From Citrus sinensis (Eukaryota; Streptophyta; Magnoliopsida; Sapindales; Rutaceae), in NCBI RefSeq assembly GCF_022201045.2, contig NC_068556.1, positions 21,309,501 to 21,373,500 on the forward strand: a DNA stretch of 64,000 nt, in the 5' to 3' direction. Below the pieces are notes generated by a model. It did not search any database. It was not told where the DNA came from and saw only the letters and a program-made list of their open reading frames with translations. Below are positions 34,200 through 45,600 of the stretch, one piece after another (position 1 is the stretch's first letter; each line of letters opens with the position of its first letter). Made by a program: the position numbers and the translations under genes.

Positions 34200-36312
34200 C
34201 TAAGGATTAGGAGGGACAGCGGCTTCAGCAGGTGAAGGATCTGTTGTCCCGGGAGGTGGGAGGTCAGCAATCTCGGGAGGAGGGGGCACGGACCCCTGTC
34301 CCACTTCAAAGACACGCAGCCCAGCTTCTCCCTCCTGCACCCCATCCGAAGGAGCATCCACCTGTTCCTGCTCACCTTGCTCCTTATCTGCTTGGTCGAC
34401 CCCCGCCATATACCGCTGCACTCCGGCCTCCAGCTTGCTCATGTCCAGCTCGGGATATTCATCCTTAAGCACAGACATGATACACTTATAGGAGAAGGCA
34501 ACCCCAGAATCATACTCGGCATCCAGCCGGTCGTCCACATCAGCGGATTTGCCTTTCTCCTCAGCCAGCTGCTCACCCAAGGATTTAATTTCCTCCTCAA
34601 GGGTGGCCCTCAGAGTTTCCCTTTCAACTTGAGTAGCCTGAAGATCAGATCTCAGGTCACCCAACTCGCCCTCAAGCTGGGAGGAAGTGGACTCAGCAAC
34701 TGCAACTTTCTCCTCTAGCTCCATATTCAGCTTGTTCAGCTCAGCCAGCTTCTCCTTGGAGCGATCAGCAGAGTCAGCCTTCTTCTTCAACTCCTGATTG
34801 TCGGCTTGAAGCTTCTTCTCATGACGCGCGGACCCGGTCTTGTAGCACGAGACCATTGTGGCCAGCCTGAAGGAAACTCTCTGAACAGAAGCAGCCAACT
34901 CGGAGAGGCTCATGCTCTCGATGTCCTTCACCATCTTGGGCCCAACCGATCTTTTATAGTCTTTCTGATATGGACTCAGGTAATCACCTTGATCCCGAGA
35001 CGGGAGAGGAGAAGATCGGTCCCCAGACTGCAAGCTGACCTCAGGGCCCTTGTCGGAGGTTTTATCCCCACCACTCTTACGAGGTGGAGGAGGAGGCAGA
35101 GCAGGAATAGGCGCCTTAGAAGGACCAACGCTAGGTTTCTTCGGAGGAGGAGGAGGGTTGCTAGAGCTGCTCGGAGCCCGACCACGCTTCCTGCTCATCG
35201 CGCTGAGGATCTTGTTATCCATTCCAGCGGCTAAATCCACTAGGCCCGAACCGACCAGGTTTGTTGGAGACAGGAGGTCTTGGCAGGTAGAAGCGTTCAC
35301 CAGAGCAGGTTCCACCTGAAGCAAGGGTCGATCTTCAAGCCCCCCGATCAGACCCCACGACTCTGAAATAGCACAAAAGGTTAAAGAACCCAATAAGTAG
35401 CAATTTAATTAAGAATATAGGCAAAAATGAGCGACCTGGGGTGACAAAATGGGTGGGAAGATAAAGATCCCCACCAAGCGACCGAACTGCTGGGCACCAT
35501 TTCCCTCCAGCAAAGAAGAATTTGTTCTTCCAATTTTTGCAAGAAGATGGAAACCCAGTGATCGGTTTCCTCTTTGCAGAACTGGACATAAAGTAGTACC
35601 AGCCCGCCTCCTTCGGGCTACTCCGCAGCTGATACAGATGTTTCACTTCAACAAGGGAAGGCTCCTCCAACCCGCACCTCTCCCACAACACAAACATTGC
35701 CGAGAGAACCCTCCACCCATTTGGGTGTAGCTGACCTGGGGCCAGGTGCATACCACTCAGTATCTTAGCAAAATAAGGTTGGAGGGGCAGCCGAGCTCCT
35801 AGTTTGAAACTCTCCAAGTGCATCGTCACATACCCTTTCGGAGGCCGACTGGGGACATCCCCTTTTCCAGGAACTACAAGAAGAATCTCGTTGGGGATGT
35901 TGTAGAGATTCCTAAGTTTAAATAAATCGGTGGGGGTAGTGGCGCAAGCCAGGAAATCAATAGGGTAGGAATCAGCCTCCACCCTATGACCTAGGTGCCT
36001 TTTCTGAGCAGGTTGGCTCGGTCCGGAGCTGCTTCCCTCACCATCACCTACTCCTTCAGGGAACCCAACCCCACCAGAACTGTGATTCTCACCAGAGCCC
36101 GACGCAGGTCCACCTCTATTCCCTACAAGCTCTAATTCGGGGGAAGGAGAGATAACCAAAGGGCGTGGGTATTCAAGGGTACTCCTGCCATGGGAATGAC
36201 CTATACTACTGGAGGGTCCTAAGTTATCAGTGGGTATTGGCACATCGAAGCCTGAGTCCCCTGACTCTTCATCACCCTCATCAACAATCAACTTCCTCTT
36301 CCGATTTGACAT
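34200..36312 (-). CDS. Spliced antisense gene inside the Gypsy element
   Basis: Read on the minus strand, two long open frames meet at a typical intron: exon 1 36312-35436 (877 nt), intron 35435-35363 with CAG/GT donor and TTTCAG acceptor, exon 2 35362-34200 (1163 nt). They join in frame to 679 residues. Exon 1 has an acidic, Ser/Gly-rich N-terminus with a basic RKRK near the start, then a domain with LPLQPYFAKILSG and APGQLHPNGWR, which I recognise as the plant putative gypsy type transposon domain (PF04195-like). Exon 2 encodes a proline-rich basic segment (KRGRAPSSS...PPPPPKK) and a long coiled coil (about 380-500). Antisense ORFs are known in Tat elements; the function is unknown. Start chosen at MSNRKRK; a 5' UTR intron upstream is possible. 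Confidence 0.8.
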
Positions 36313-36910
36313 ACCGGAATCCCAGAAAGGAAACAGAGAAAACTCGAGTATATGGACACAAAGAAGGCAACACAGAACCCAATCAACAACAACCAGAGGA
36401 GAAGTTAAAAGGACTATACCTGGAATAGACTGACACTGATAGCGCCGCCGTGACACAGAAAACACCCGGCGAATGGATACTCCGGACGCTGGAAGTGTGA
36501 GCAAAGTACAGAGAGAATTTGGTTGACGGCGGAGAAACGAATAACAAAATGATGAAGACCCCAGTTTAGGGATTTAAAACGAAAAGGGGAAAAGGGAAGC
36601 ATTTAAGTGATGGGATATGCCAGCTCACCCCCCCCATATATCGAGGATGGATAGCCCGTCGTTTCAAATTTCAAATACGAAGAGTCTGGAGATGCCGCGT
36701 CACCAACCGTTACAAGGGGCCAGGTTAGATGTAAGCCCAGATATGCTATGTACAGGTCACTTAGGCCCATGCTCAGATCGGGGCCTCCTCAGTAGAAAAA
36801 TAATACATCAGGTCAGGCCCGTCTCAGTAAAAAGAGGGTCAGATGAGAAGCTCCCTGGGCTGGTGTGATTTGACCATCAGTTTCTACTCTTAACTCATTT
36901 CACTCGCCAG
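36313..36910. other. Non-coding 3' internal part of the Gypsy element
   Basis: Lies between the antisense gene and the polypurine tract. On the minus strand it would be leader and promoter of the antisense gene: a possible splice donor follows CTATTCCAG near 36420, and CT-rich leader-like sequence lies at 36500-36600. Confidence 0.5.
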
Positions 36911-36930
36911 ACCAGAAACTGGGGGACTGG
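36911..36930 (+). promoter_or_regulatory. Polypurine tract before the 3' LTR
   Basis: GAAACTGGGGGACTGG directly abuts the TGTTGAG start of the 3' LTR; this is the place where plus-strand DNA synthesis is primed. Confidence 0.8.
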
Positions 36931-37607
36931 TGTTGAGTGCATGAAGAACACCAGGTCGGCCATGCAACTAGTTCCATCCCAGAACGGATTGCTTCATCTC
37001 TTATATACGAGCAGAGCATGTGGGCAAGCATGAGCCGATCAGAGGAGAGAACAACCAGGGAAACATACCGACCAGAAATATATGCCGAGCCAATACTCAT
37101 CCCCAGGAAAGCGGGAACACGATCCCACAAAACCGCGGTAGTTGCGTTTCTCCCAGAACGGTTGAAGGACACGCGAGATCCACGTTTGCCCACAATCTAA
37201 CAGTTAGAGTCCCATGAGGGGCTACCACCACCCGAAAAAGGAGGAATCAGGGGCAAACGGAAAACGTGGGACAAAGGGCGGCTATAAAAGAGAAAGACAT
37301 CGAAGAAGATAAGGGGAGAAAAAAGAGAGAGAGGGGAAACGCTGCCAAATTGCAACTAGACCATTTCCTTACAAATTTCCTGAAATCATATTACACTGTT
37401 TTCCCGTAAACACCTTGTGCTAACTTAGGCATCGGAGGGTTTACGCCGGCAAAACCACCGGCGTCTCTGATCCGTTTTTGGTGAACGCAGGTCTAGCGAG
37501 GGAAAAGAAGGTGATTCCAGCCTGAGTGGTTCGAGCAACAGTCAATAACGTAAACGTTGGTGAAAGAATCTGGTCGGTCTAAGGACGAGCAGATTTCAGC
37601 ATCAACA
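36931..37607 (+). repeat. 3' LTR of the Gypsy element
   Basis: 677 bp, the same length as the 5' LTR and differing at only three positions. It ends ATCAACA, followed by the second GAATC target copy at 37608-37612. Confidence 0.95.
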
Positions 37608-40600
37608 GAATCCATTTCCAGTCACCAAGATTCCCCTCATCTTCACTGTCTTGAAGTCTTCATGCACCACAGTCTGGCTGAGAAAGCAGGCAAAGGTACT
37701 GACACACAACTTGAGCATTTAACTAATGCAGCTTGCTCGGCTGAGTTAGCAGTGGAGCTTTTTCCAAACTTAGTAGAGTTTTCTTTCCTTCATGCTGCTC
37801 TGCTCTGTAAATTGGCTGTGATCAATGATAAAGAATGGGAAAAAGTGATTGAAGTATGCATTTGTACATTGAAGATTGAGAACCCAGATGATATGTTAAT
37901 GGGTAGTAATCTTGTTGATGTGTTCGTTGGTAGTGTTTTGGGAAAAGAAAAAGTGGGGATGTTGAATAAAGAGTCAAGAATTGAGACCATGAAGGAACAA
38001 ATTCTTAACTATATAGTGGATCTTTGGACTCAAAAGCATCATAAATTGACTGCCATGAAGGCCGAGGGGGAAGCAAAAGGAGACAACATGATAAAGGAGG
38101 ATGCCATGGGTCTAGCAACGAGAGAGAAGCAGATAGCAGCAATTATCAGGGATTTGGAGCAACAAATGACTTATTACAATAACAAGAAGTCTTATGAAGA
38201 TGACAAAAAGGTGGTGAAATATGATCGCTTTTGGAGGAGTACATTGACTCCTGAGGCAAAAAGGGATTTCCTGAAAGTTAATATAAAAGAAGTTGAGAGG
38301 CATGTGAAGTCATTAAAGAATGTGGTGGAAATCCTTTCGGAAGCTTTATGTTTCGCTAAGGAACACAAAACTTGGAAGTTGTCGGAGTGCTTTATTTGTT
38401 TAGAGAAGTTTTGTAATCACCAGTCATACAGGAACCATTTTAGGAGGTCGCACTGGAAGGATCATGATATAATTTTGCAAACAGTGCAATCAATTAAGAA
38501 GGCAGATGCTGCAAGTGAGTGGATTGAGATGATTATGAATGGAGTTTGGAAGCCGGTGAATACCGATAAGGCAATAGAGTGTATTGGCAATAAGATGAAA
38601 TCAGATAAGGGCTTAGACATGCATAAAGCTTATGTCAAGGGTAGAGATGGTGTTGAATCCGATCAGAGACGTGACAGTTTGGATCGGCGTGCAAAGATTC
38701 TTCAGAAGATTTAATTCACATTTCTCTTGCTTCTGCTGAAAGGAGAAGACATGGGAAGACAAGTTGTTTACTGGACAATACCATATGCAATTTGTAAGTT
38801 TGAGTCTATAACTCCATCATCACAGTTTAAGTGTGATAGCCAGAAAATCAATGTTATATGCTTTCTGGGAGCTTCACAGATGAAAGAACTCCTTGTCTTT
38901 GTGAACGACCTGATCCTGGTTCATAATTGTGGTTTAGATCAAAGTTCTAGGATGGATATCTTCATTGATAACCGCTACCTTGGGCTTGATAACAAAGAAA
39001 GGCTTGTTTTTAATGGAGACTTTTCGTGTCTCCTTTTGGATGAGCGATTACTGTGGGGAGAGCTTAATGGTGCCAATGTAGCTGATGAATCTGCTGTACT
39101 TCCTGATGGTAATGAAGTAGTGTCTTGGTTACATTTGTGCCCTAATATTGGGGCATATTCAAGGTTATGGAAAAGACTAAGAGACTCTCGAAGAGGAAAA
39201 GCGAAGGATATTTTTGGGATATTCTTGGAGGAGTGTTCACATTTAGCACCAGCCCAAAGCAGAATCTCCGAGCTTTCTAGCAAGATGAAGGCAGTGGAGG
39301 CATTAGAGAACAATTTTTTTGAAGAAATTACGACTAGGAAGCAACGGCAAGAGCATGTCTTCAAACACACGGACAATTGTATAAAATTACCATTACGGAA
39401 GCTGAAAATGCAGATCCTTAGAAATGTGAGTGTAATATCTGTCTCAACTCATTTCAACTTTTTGATTTCAACTTCATGCAGAGTAAAATCTTAAGTAGAG
39501 TGGTGCTGTTCCAAAGGATAACACAAGCATAAACTAATAAAAAACATGAAATTTTTGAGTCAATTGACTCCCAATAATATAGTATGAAATATTTCTTCGC
39601 TTTTGATCTAACCCTGTTCATTCCTGCAGATGGCTTTGGTCGATGCAGCAATCTGGAGGCGTACACATGTTATACTTATGTTCTATCTGACAATTGAGAA
39701 GTTATCTTTATATGATTACCGGTCAATCATTGTGCCATTGCTGAAGTCATTCTTGCAGGTAATGTCTTGTCCTTTTATCTCTTAACATAGTTATTTGACA
39801 TTTGATGTTTTTGAACTAAATTTCTTGTTTCCAGACACACTTGGAAAATCTGTTTCAGAAGGATGATGAAGTTAGAATAGAAAGAGTTTTAGCAGAACTT
39901 GAACATGATGATAAGAAGAAGGATATCAAAAAAGGTGCTGATAATGTGAAACTGAAACAGGAAAATAAGAAGAATGAGAAGAAAAAGAAAAATTTCAGAA
40001 AAGCTGAGGAATCTAAGGTTTGATTGGTGCATCTTTTTCTGATTATTCTGTCAGTATAAATGAATGTTGTACACATCTTTGAAATAAGCTGATTTTTGAG
40101 TAACACTTTCAGGGAAATGCTAGTGATAAGCACTTGCAGAGTCCTAAAAAGGAAGCAGAGCAAGAGTAAGTATCTGCGATATTTGCTATGGTGCTCATAT
40201 ACGAACCTCCTCTCTTGAAGATTGCTAAAATGCATATTCTTAAAATTTTAGGTGGCTATAAAATGTAATTGCTTTTTGTTTCTAGCACCATAAATTGATT
40301 TTCATGTGTTTTCACCTGTCCTCAGTGACAATCCAAATCCCAAAGTTGATGAAAATTCTTATGAATCAATTGCAATGGGAGAGAAATTGCTTAGAGAACA
40401 TCTGGAGAAACAGATGCAGTTTGAGCTTAGGACTGGTGCTCCTGTCCAAGCCGAAGCTGCTGGTGCTCCTGTCCAAACCGAAGCTGCTGGTGTTCCTCTC
40501 CAAACCGAAGCTGCTGACGTTCCTGTCCAAACCGAAGCTGCTGGTGCTCCTATCCAAACCGAAGCTGCTGGTGCTCCTGTCCGAAGTATCTACCCAAATT

Positions 40601-41165
40601 TCCGAAGTATCTATCCAAATTTGAAGGAAGATGAAAATGCTGATGATGGCTGGGTGGAATTGGCAAGAGAGATTGAAGAATACCAGAGGCAATTTCGGAA
40701 AGAAGTTGCTAATAGCTTTGAATTTTCTTATTTCAGTGGTAATTTTGATTAAACTCTTGCTTTGAATTTTTGAGTTGCATACTCGTGTTCTGCGTTCAAG
40801 GATATCTTACACCGAATCTGTTTATATGTATATATATATATACAGACACACACACACACACCAAGATCCATATGTCATGGTACAAAATGATCCTTCTGTA
40901 TGTCATGGTACTAAATGATCTTCAATTTTCTAGGTTTGCTTTTCTAGTGATGGACATCATTATATTATCTTCAGGTACAGTCATGCACTTGAGGTACATT
41001 CGGTTGGGCTCCAGTTGCACCATTTTATTTTTAGTATTTCTTTTCATATCTTTATATATAATCAAAATTTGTCATTTCCACCTGCAATACAATGTGGTTA
41101 CAACCAAAGATTCTGTTTTTCCTTCGCAGATGCAGCAAATATTTTTGGCATTTATGTAGAGAGGC
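37608..41165 (+). pseudogene. UCH-related gene copy A, 3' fragment
   Basis: Continues exon 1 of copy A after the insertion. Relative to copy B (42689-47967) it has an in-frame TAA at 38712-38714, where copy B reads on, but the same frame stays open afterwards to the donor at 39426. Exons 2-5 are recognisable at 39630-39758, 39835-40017, 40113-40165 and 40326-40752. A C2H2-like motif (CX2CX12HX4H) in the DUF629 part is kept. Exons 6-9 of copy B, which encode most of the UCH domain, are missing: sequence jumps near 40735 from the exon 5 equivalent to that after exon 9. A remnant of exon 10 (about 40936-40995) and of exon 11 (about 41090-41165) follow. It cannot make a full protein. Confidence 0.9.
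40435..40586 (+). repeat. 27-bp tandem repeat in copy A exon 5
   Basis: Five full units and a partial sixth, starting at 40435, 40462, 40489, 40516, 40543 and 40570. They encode nine-residue repeats close to GAPVQTEAA. Copy B has no such array; it has longer repeats in the same exon. Confidence 0.95.
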
Positions 41166-42280
41166 CCTAGATCATCTGAAGAGTTCCCTGGGTGCTGATC
41201 ATCACGGAAGCCGGCTAGTATGTTTGCTTGGAAAGAGCTCATTTTTGTGGCTTCTTACTGATGATAATACTGTGACCGTAATGAAATATATACTACCTAG
41301 ACATTGATAAACATTAGCATTTCCTCAAAGATGACAAAATTACCTTTGACAAATTTGGTTGGAAATTGTTTCACTTTTCCTCTATGTGTGAGATGGACTC
41401 ATTGATTCATTACTGTAAAGGGTTAAATGTGACGAGATGATGGTAATATAGGAAGGGGAATAAAAATCAGTTCCAGTTCTTGTATATATTGTAGGATGTG
41501 GGAGGCTTTGGCGGCAGATATTAGACGACAACTCTATTCATTTTCCAAAAAAGAAATGAAAAGGCGTTCCAGATATTAACAGTTAACCGACAAGTAGCTG
41601 AGGCTGTGACCCGTTAGCTCTTGGCTCTAAGACGACAATTCAAAAATTTGTTAGCCCACACGGTCACACTGACAACATGCAATTATTTTGTAAATCTATA
41701 TTATGTTTACTTTTAATATTATATTTATAATTTTTACAAAACTTCAAAATCAATTTTTTGAGTTACTGCATTTATATAGCCTTCTATTAAATCAAAGAAA
41801 TCTAAATATATATTTAAACAATGGTCTTTAAATATCTCTTTCACTTATCACACTTTGAAGCATTTTGAAATCACTGGCAAGCTTTCAATCTACCCCCAAA
41901 TCTGTCTTCATCTTCAAGAACACTGAAATAACCAACCAAACGTGACTTTATAAATAAAACATTTAGTGTCAGGATCCCACAGATAATAGTTGTGCTTTAC
42001 AAGGCATCCTGAATTTATAAATTAGTTTTTTTTTTTTTTTTTTGGAGTGAGTTCCACCTAATGTACCTTTAACATTTAGCTATTGAAAGTCTTTATTAAC
42101 ATTAATATTTGTTATTATCAATTGAAATTGAGAGTATGTTTGGCATTAAATGGGACATAACTTTTAATTCACAATTGTTATATAAAGAAATTATTAGGAT
42201 CAAATATTAATAGACAGGTGATTAATAAATATTGGACGCCAAATAAAAGTGGGTTTATTCACCTAATATACTTTTCCACT
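41166..42280. other. Spacer between the two UCH-related copies
   Basis: The first part is the decayed 3' flank of copy A. 41400-42280 is AT-rich and holds a run of about 20 T near 42026. No gene is supported. Confidence 0.5.
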
Positions 42281-42628
42281 ATGCTATTAACATTAAGCAG
42301 AAGCACGGGAATTACTTCCTGCAATTTACCAGTCAAAATTGTCATATTGTGCTCTCAGCATTAGCAAATTGTGTTTAATGAAGTTTTAATATTGGAAAAT
42401 TTTGTGCAAACCACTCTTGTTTGATTGTAATACGATTAAAAGTTTGAGAAAATTCCTTATTTGGATTTGTTCACTGGAATAAAATTATATTATTGTACTG
42501 CTAAAAGGAGGGACAGTCGTGTAAATTTAGCTTCTGGGGCGAACTAACTAACCAACCAATTAAATAACTAAATAACTGATTTCTTTCTAAATTCCCACTT
42601 TACCCCTCTTGCGCTCCCGCCACTTTGG

Positions 42629-42636
42629 TATATAAT
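42629..42636 (+). promoter_or_regulatory. TATA box of copy B
   Basis: TATATAAT lies 53 bases upstream of the ATG within the block CTCCCGCCACTTTGGTATATAA shared in part with copy A. Confidence 0.6.
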
Positions 42637-42688
42637 CATATCTTCATGTCCATATTCTTCAGATAATTCAGAAGAAAAGAATCAAGAA

Positions 42689-45600
42689 ATGGGCAAGAAA
42701 AAACATCCTGTCAAGAAACCCACAGCAACACCACCACCACCAGATTCCACCATTGTTGAATCTGGTTCTAAGCAATCAACCCTAGCCATTAATTCGTCAG
42801 ACCCTGAGATTAATAATGAAGGCTTGCGGGCTTTATCTGCATTTCAGAGTGGAGATTCCAAGAAGGCTTTGGAGATGATTAAAGAATCCATTTCCAGTCA
42901 CCAAGATTCCCCTCATCTTCACTGTCTTGAAGCATTCATACACCACAGTCTGGCTGAGAAAGCAGGCAAAGGTACTGACACACAACTCGAGCATTTAACT
43001 ACTGCAGCGTCAGCAGTGGGGCGTTTTCCCAACTTAGTAGAGCTTTCTTTCCTTCATGCTGCTCTGCTTTATAAATTGGCTGAGATCAACGATAAAGAAT
43101 GGGATGTTGTCATTGAAGCATGTGAGCGCATGTTAAAGATTGGAGACCCTTATGATACACTATTGGGTAGTAATCTTGTTGATATGTTCACTGGTAGTCT
43201 TTTGGAAAAAGAAAAGGTGGGTATGTCGAATAGAGAATCGAAAATTGAGAGCATGAAGCAACAAATTATGAAGTGTTTACAGGATTCTAGGAGTCAAAAG
43301 AACCGTAAATTGACTGCCATGAAGGCAGATGGTGAAGAAGTAGAAGATGACGTGATAAAGAAGGATTTGATGGGAGTAGAAATGAGAAAGAAGCAGGTTG
43401 AAGAAATAATCAAGGATTTGGAGCAACAAAAGACATATTACAGTACGGAGAAGTATGAACAAAATGTGGAAAAGGTAGAGAAATACGTTTCCTTTTGGAG
43501 TAGTGGACTGAATTCTGATAAAAAAAGGGGTTTCCTAAAAGTGAATAAAGAAGAGCTCAAGAAGTATGTGAAGTCATTAAAGAATGATTTTGTTGAAAAG
43601 ATCTTTTCTGAAGCGTTAAGTTTTGCTGAGGAGCACAAAACTTGGAAATTCTCGGAGTGCTTTGTTTGTGTAGAGAAGATTGGTAATCCTCAGTTGTGCG
43701 AGAAGCATTTTAGGAGCTCGCATTGGAATCATTTGGAGATAATGGTACAACCGCTGATGCCTGTAGATTTTAGGAGTGAGTGGATTGAGATGATTGTGAA
43801 AGGAGTTTGGAAGCCTGTGGATACTGATAAGGGAATAGAAATTATTGTCAACAAAATGAACTCTGATTCTAATGGTACTGCTAATAGTCGGCTCCATACG
43901 ACAGAGAAGGGCTTAGAGGTGTGTAAAGATTATGTCCAGGGCACAAATGGTGATGAATATTATCAGAATTGGCCATTATGTGATGACTCTGAGCGTGTAG
44001 AGATTCTTGAGAGCATCCACAGCTTATTTCTCTTGCTTTTGCGAGGACTTGCCAGGGGAAGACGTGTTGTTGGTTGGGCGATGCATTATGCAATTTATAT
44101 GCTTGAGACTATAGCTCCGGTGTTACAATTTAAGTGTCATAGCCTGAAAATCCCCGAGGTCATATGCTTTTTGGGAGCTTCACAACTGAGAGAACTCAAC
44201 TTCTTCGTGCACGACCTGACTCGTACTTGTGGTTTAAATGATTACTCTGATATAATAAGAAACTTAATAGATAATCACTACACTGGGCTTAATGTCAAAG
44301 AGAGGGTTGTCTTTAATCGAGACTTGACATGTCTCCTTCTGGACGAGCGATTACTGGTGGGAGAGTTTACTAATGCTAATTACTTTGATGTTGATGCAGA
44401 CGATGACTCTGCTGTAACTTGTTGTCATGATATGTGCAAAGATGATGTTCATCGTGATGGTAACAAAATAGTATCTTGGTTATACTCGAACCCTGTCGTT
44501 GGGAAACATTTAATGTCATGGACAAGACTAAGAGACTCTAAAAGAGGACAGGGGAAGGAGGTTCTTAGGATTATTTTGGAAGAGTTTTTGCATTTAACAA
44601 CAGCCCAGAGCCGATTATCCAAGCTCCGTGGCAGGATGGAAGCACTTTGGGCAATACAAACCATATGTATCCAAGAAATCAAGAATAGGGAGCAACGTCC
44701 AGAGCGTGGACCACAACCTTATATCGAGCTCTTGAGAAAACGAAAAAATTATATTCAAGGAAACGGTGATATTGCTAGTAAGACCGAGTCAGAAATGATA
44801 CCCCATGTTCTAAAAGAAGCAATCTTGGCCCTGAGTAGTGATCATCAGTGTGGACTTGACAAATGCGAGCTTGAAGATGCCTTGAAACACACTGACAACT
44901 GTGTTCTATTAGCTTTACAGAAGCTGAAAATGGAGATGCTTAAAAAGGTGGGTGCGATTTCTGTTTCATGTTTCAACTCATTTCAACTATTTGATTTCTA
45001 ATTCATGCAGAGTATAATCTTTGGTAGATTGATGCTTCAAAAGTAAGTTATTCACTTTTCCGAAGTCGAACAACTAAAACACAGGCACGAACTATTAAAA
45101 ACAAGTGACTTTTCGAGCCAATTGGTGTCCAATAATATAATACGAAATATTTCTTCACTTTTGATCTCATCATTCATTCCTGTAGATGGCTTTTGTCGAT
45201 GCAACGATACTCAGGCACATTGAAGTTTTACAGATGTACATTCCGGTTCTTGAGAAGTTGTGTTTATATGACTACCGGTCAATCATTGTGCCCTTGTTGA
45301 AGTTATTCTTGCAGGTAATTTTGTATGCTTTGTTCTCTTGTCCTGATTGTTAATATTTGATGTTTTTGAACTAAATTTCTTTTTTTCCAGACACAATTGG
45401 AAGATCTGTTTGACAAGGACACTACAAAGAAGTATGAAGCATTTTTAGCAGAGCTTGAACGTGAAAGAAAGAAGAATATCAACAAAGGTTGTGATAATGT
45501 GAAAAAGAAACACGACAATCTGAAGAAAAAGAAAAAAAAGAAAATTTTCAGAAAGGCTGAGGAACCTAAGGTACTAATTTCTGCATCTTATTCTGATTTT

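Larger units (their letters stand above)
26964..37607 (+). mobile_element. Complete LTR retrotransposon, Gypsy, Tat-type, 10,644 bp
   Basis: Two 677-bp LTRs (26964-27640 and 36931-37607) frame a primer binding site, one gag-pol ORF, a minisatellite, an antisense gene and a polypurine tract. The 5-bp target duplication GAATC flanks it. By eye the LTRs differ at 3 positions, all transitions, so the insertion is recent. Archaeal-type RNase H, an antisense ORF after pol and the order protease-RT-RNase H-integrase point to the Tat branch of Gypsy elements. It lies in the same orientation as the host gene it breaks (copy A of the UCH-related pair). All parts needed for mobility look intact. Confidence 0.95.
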
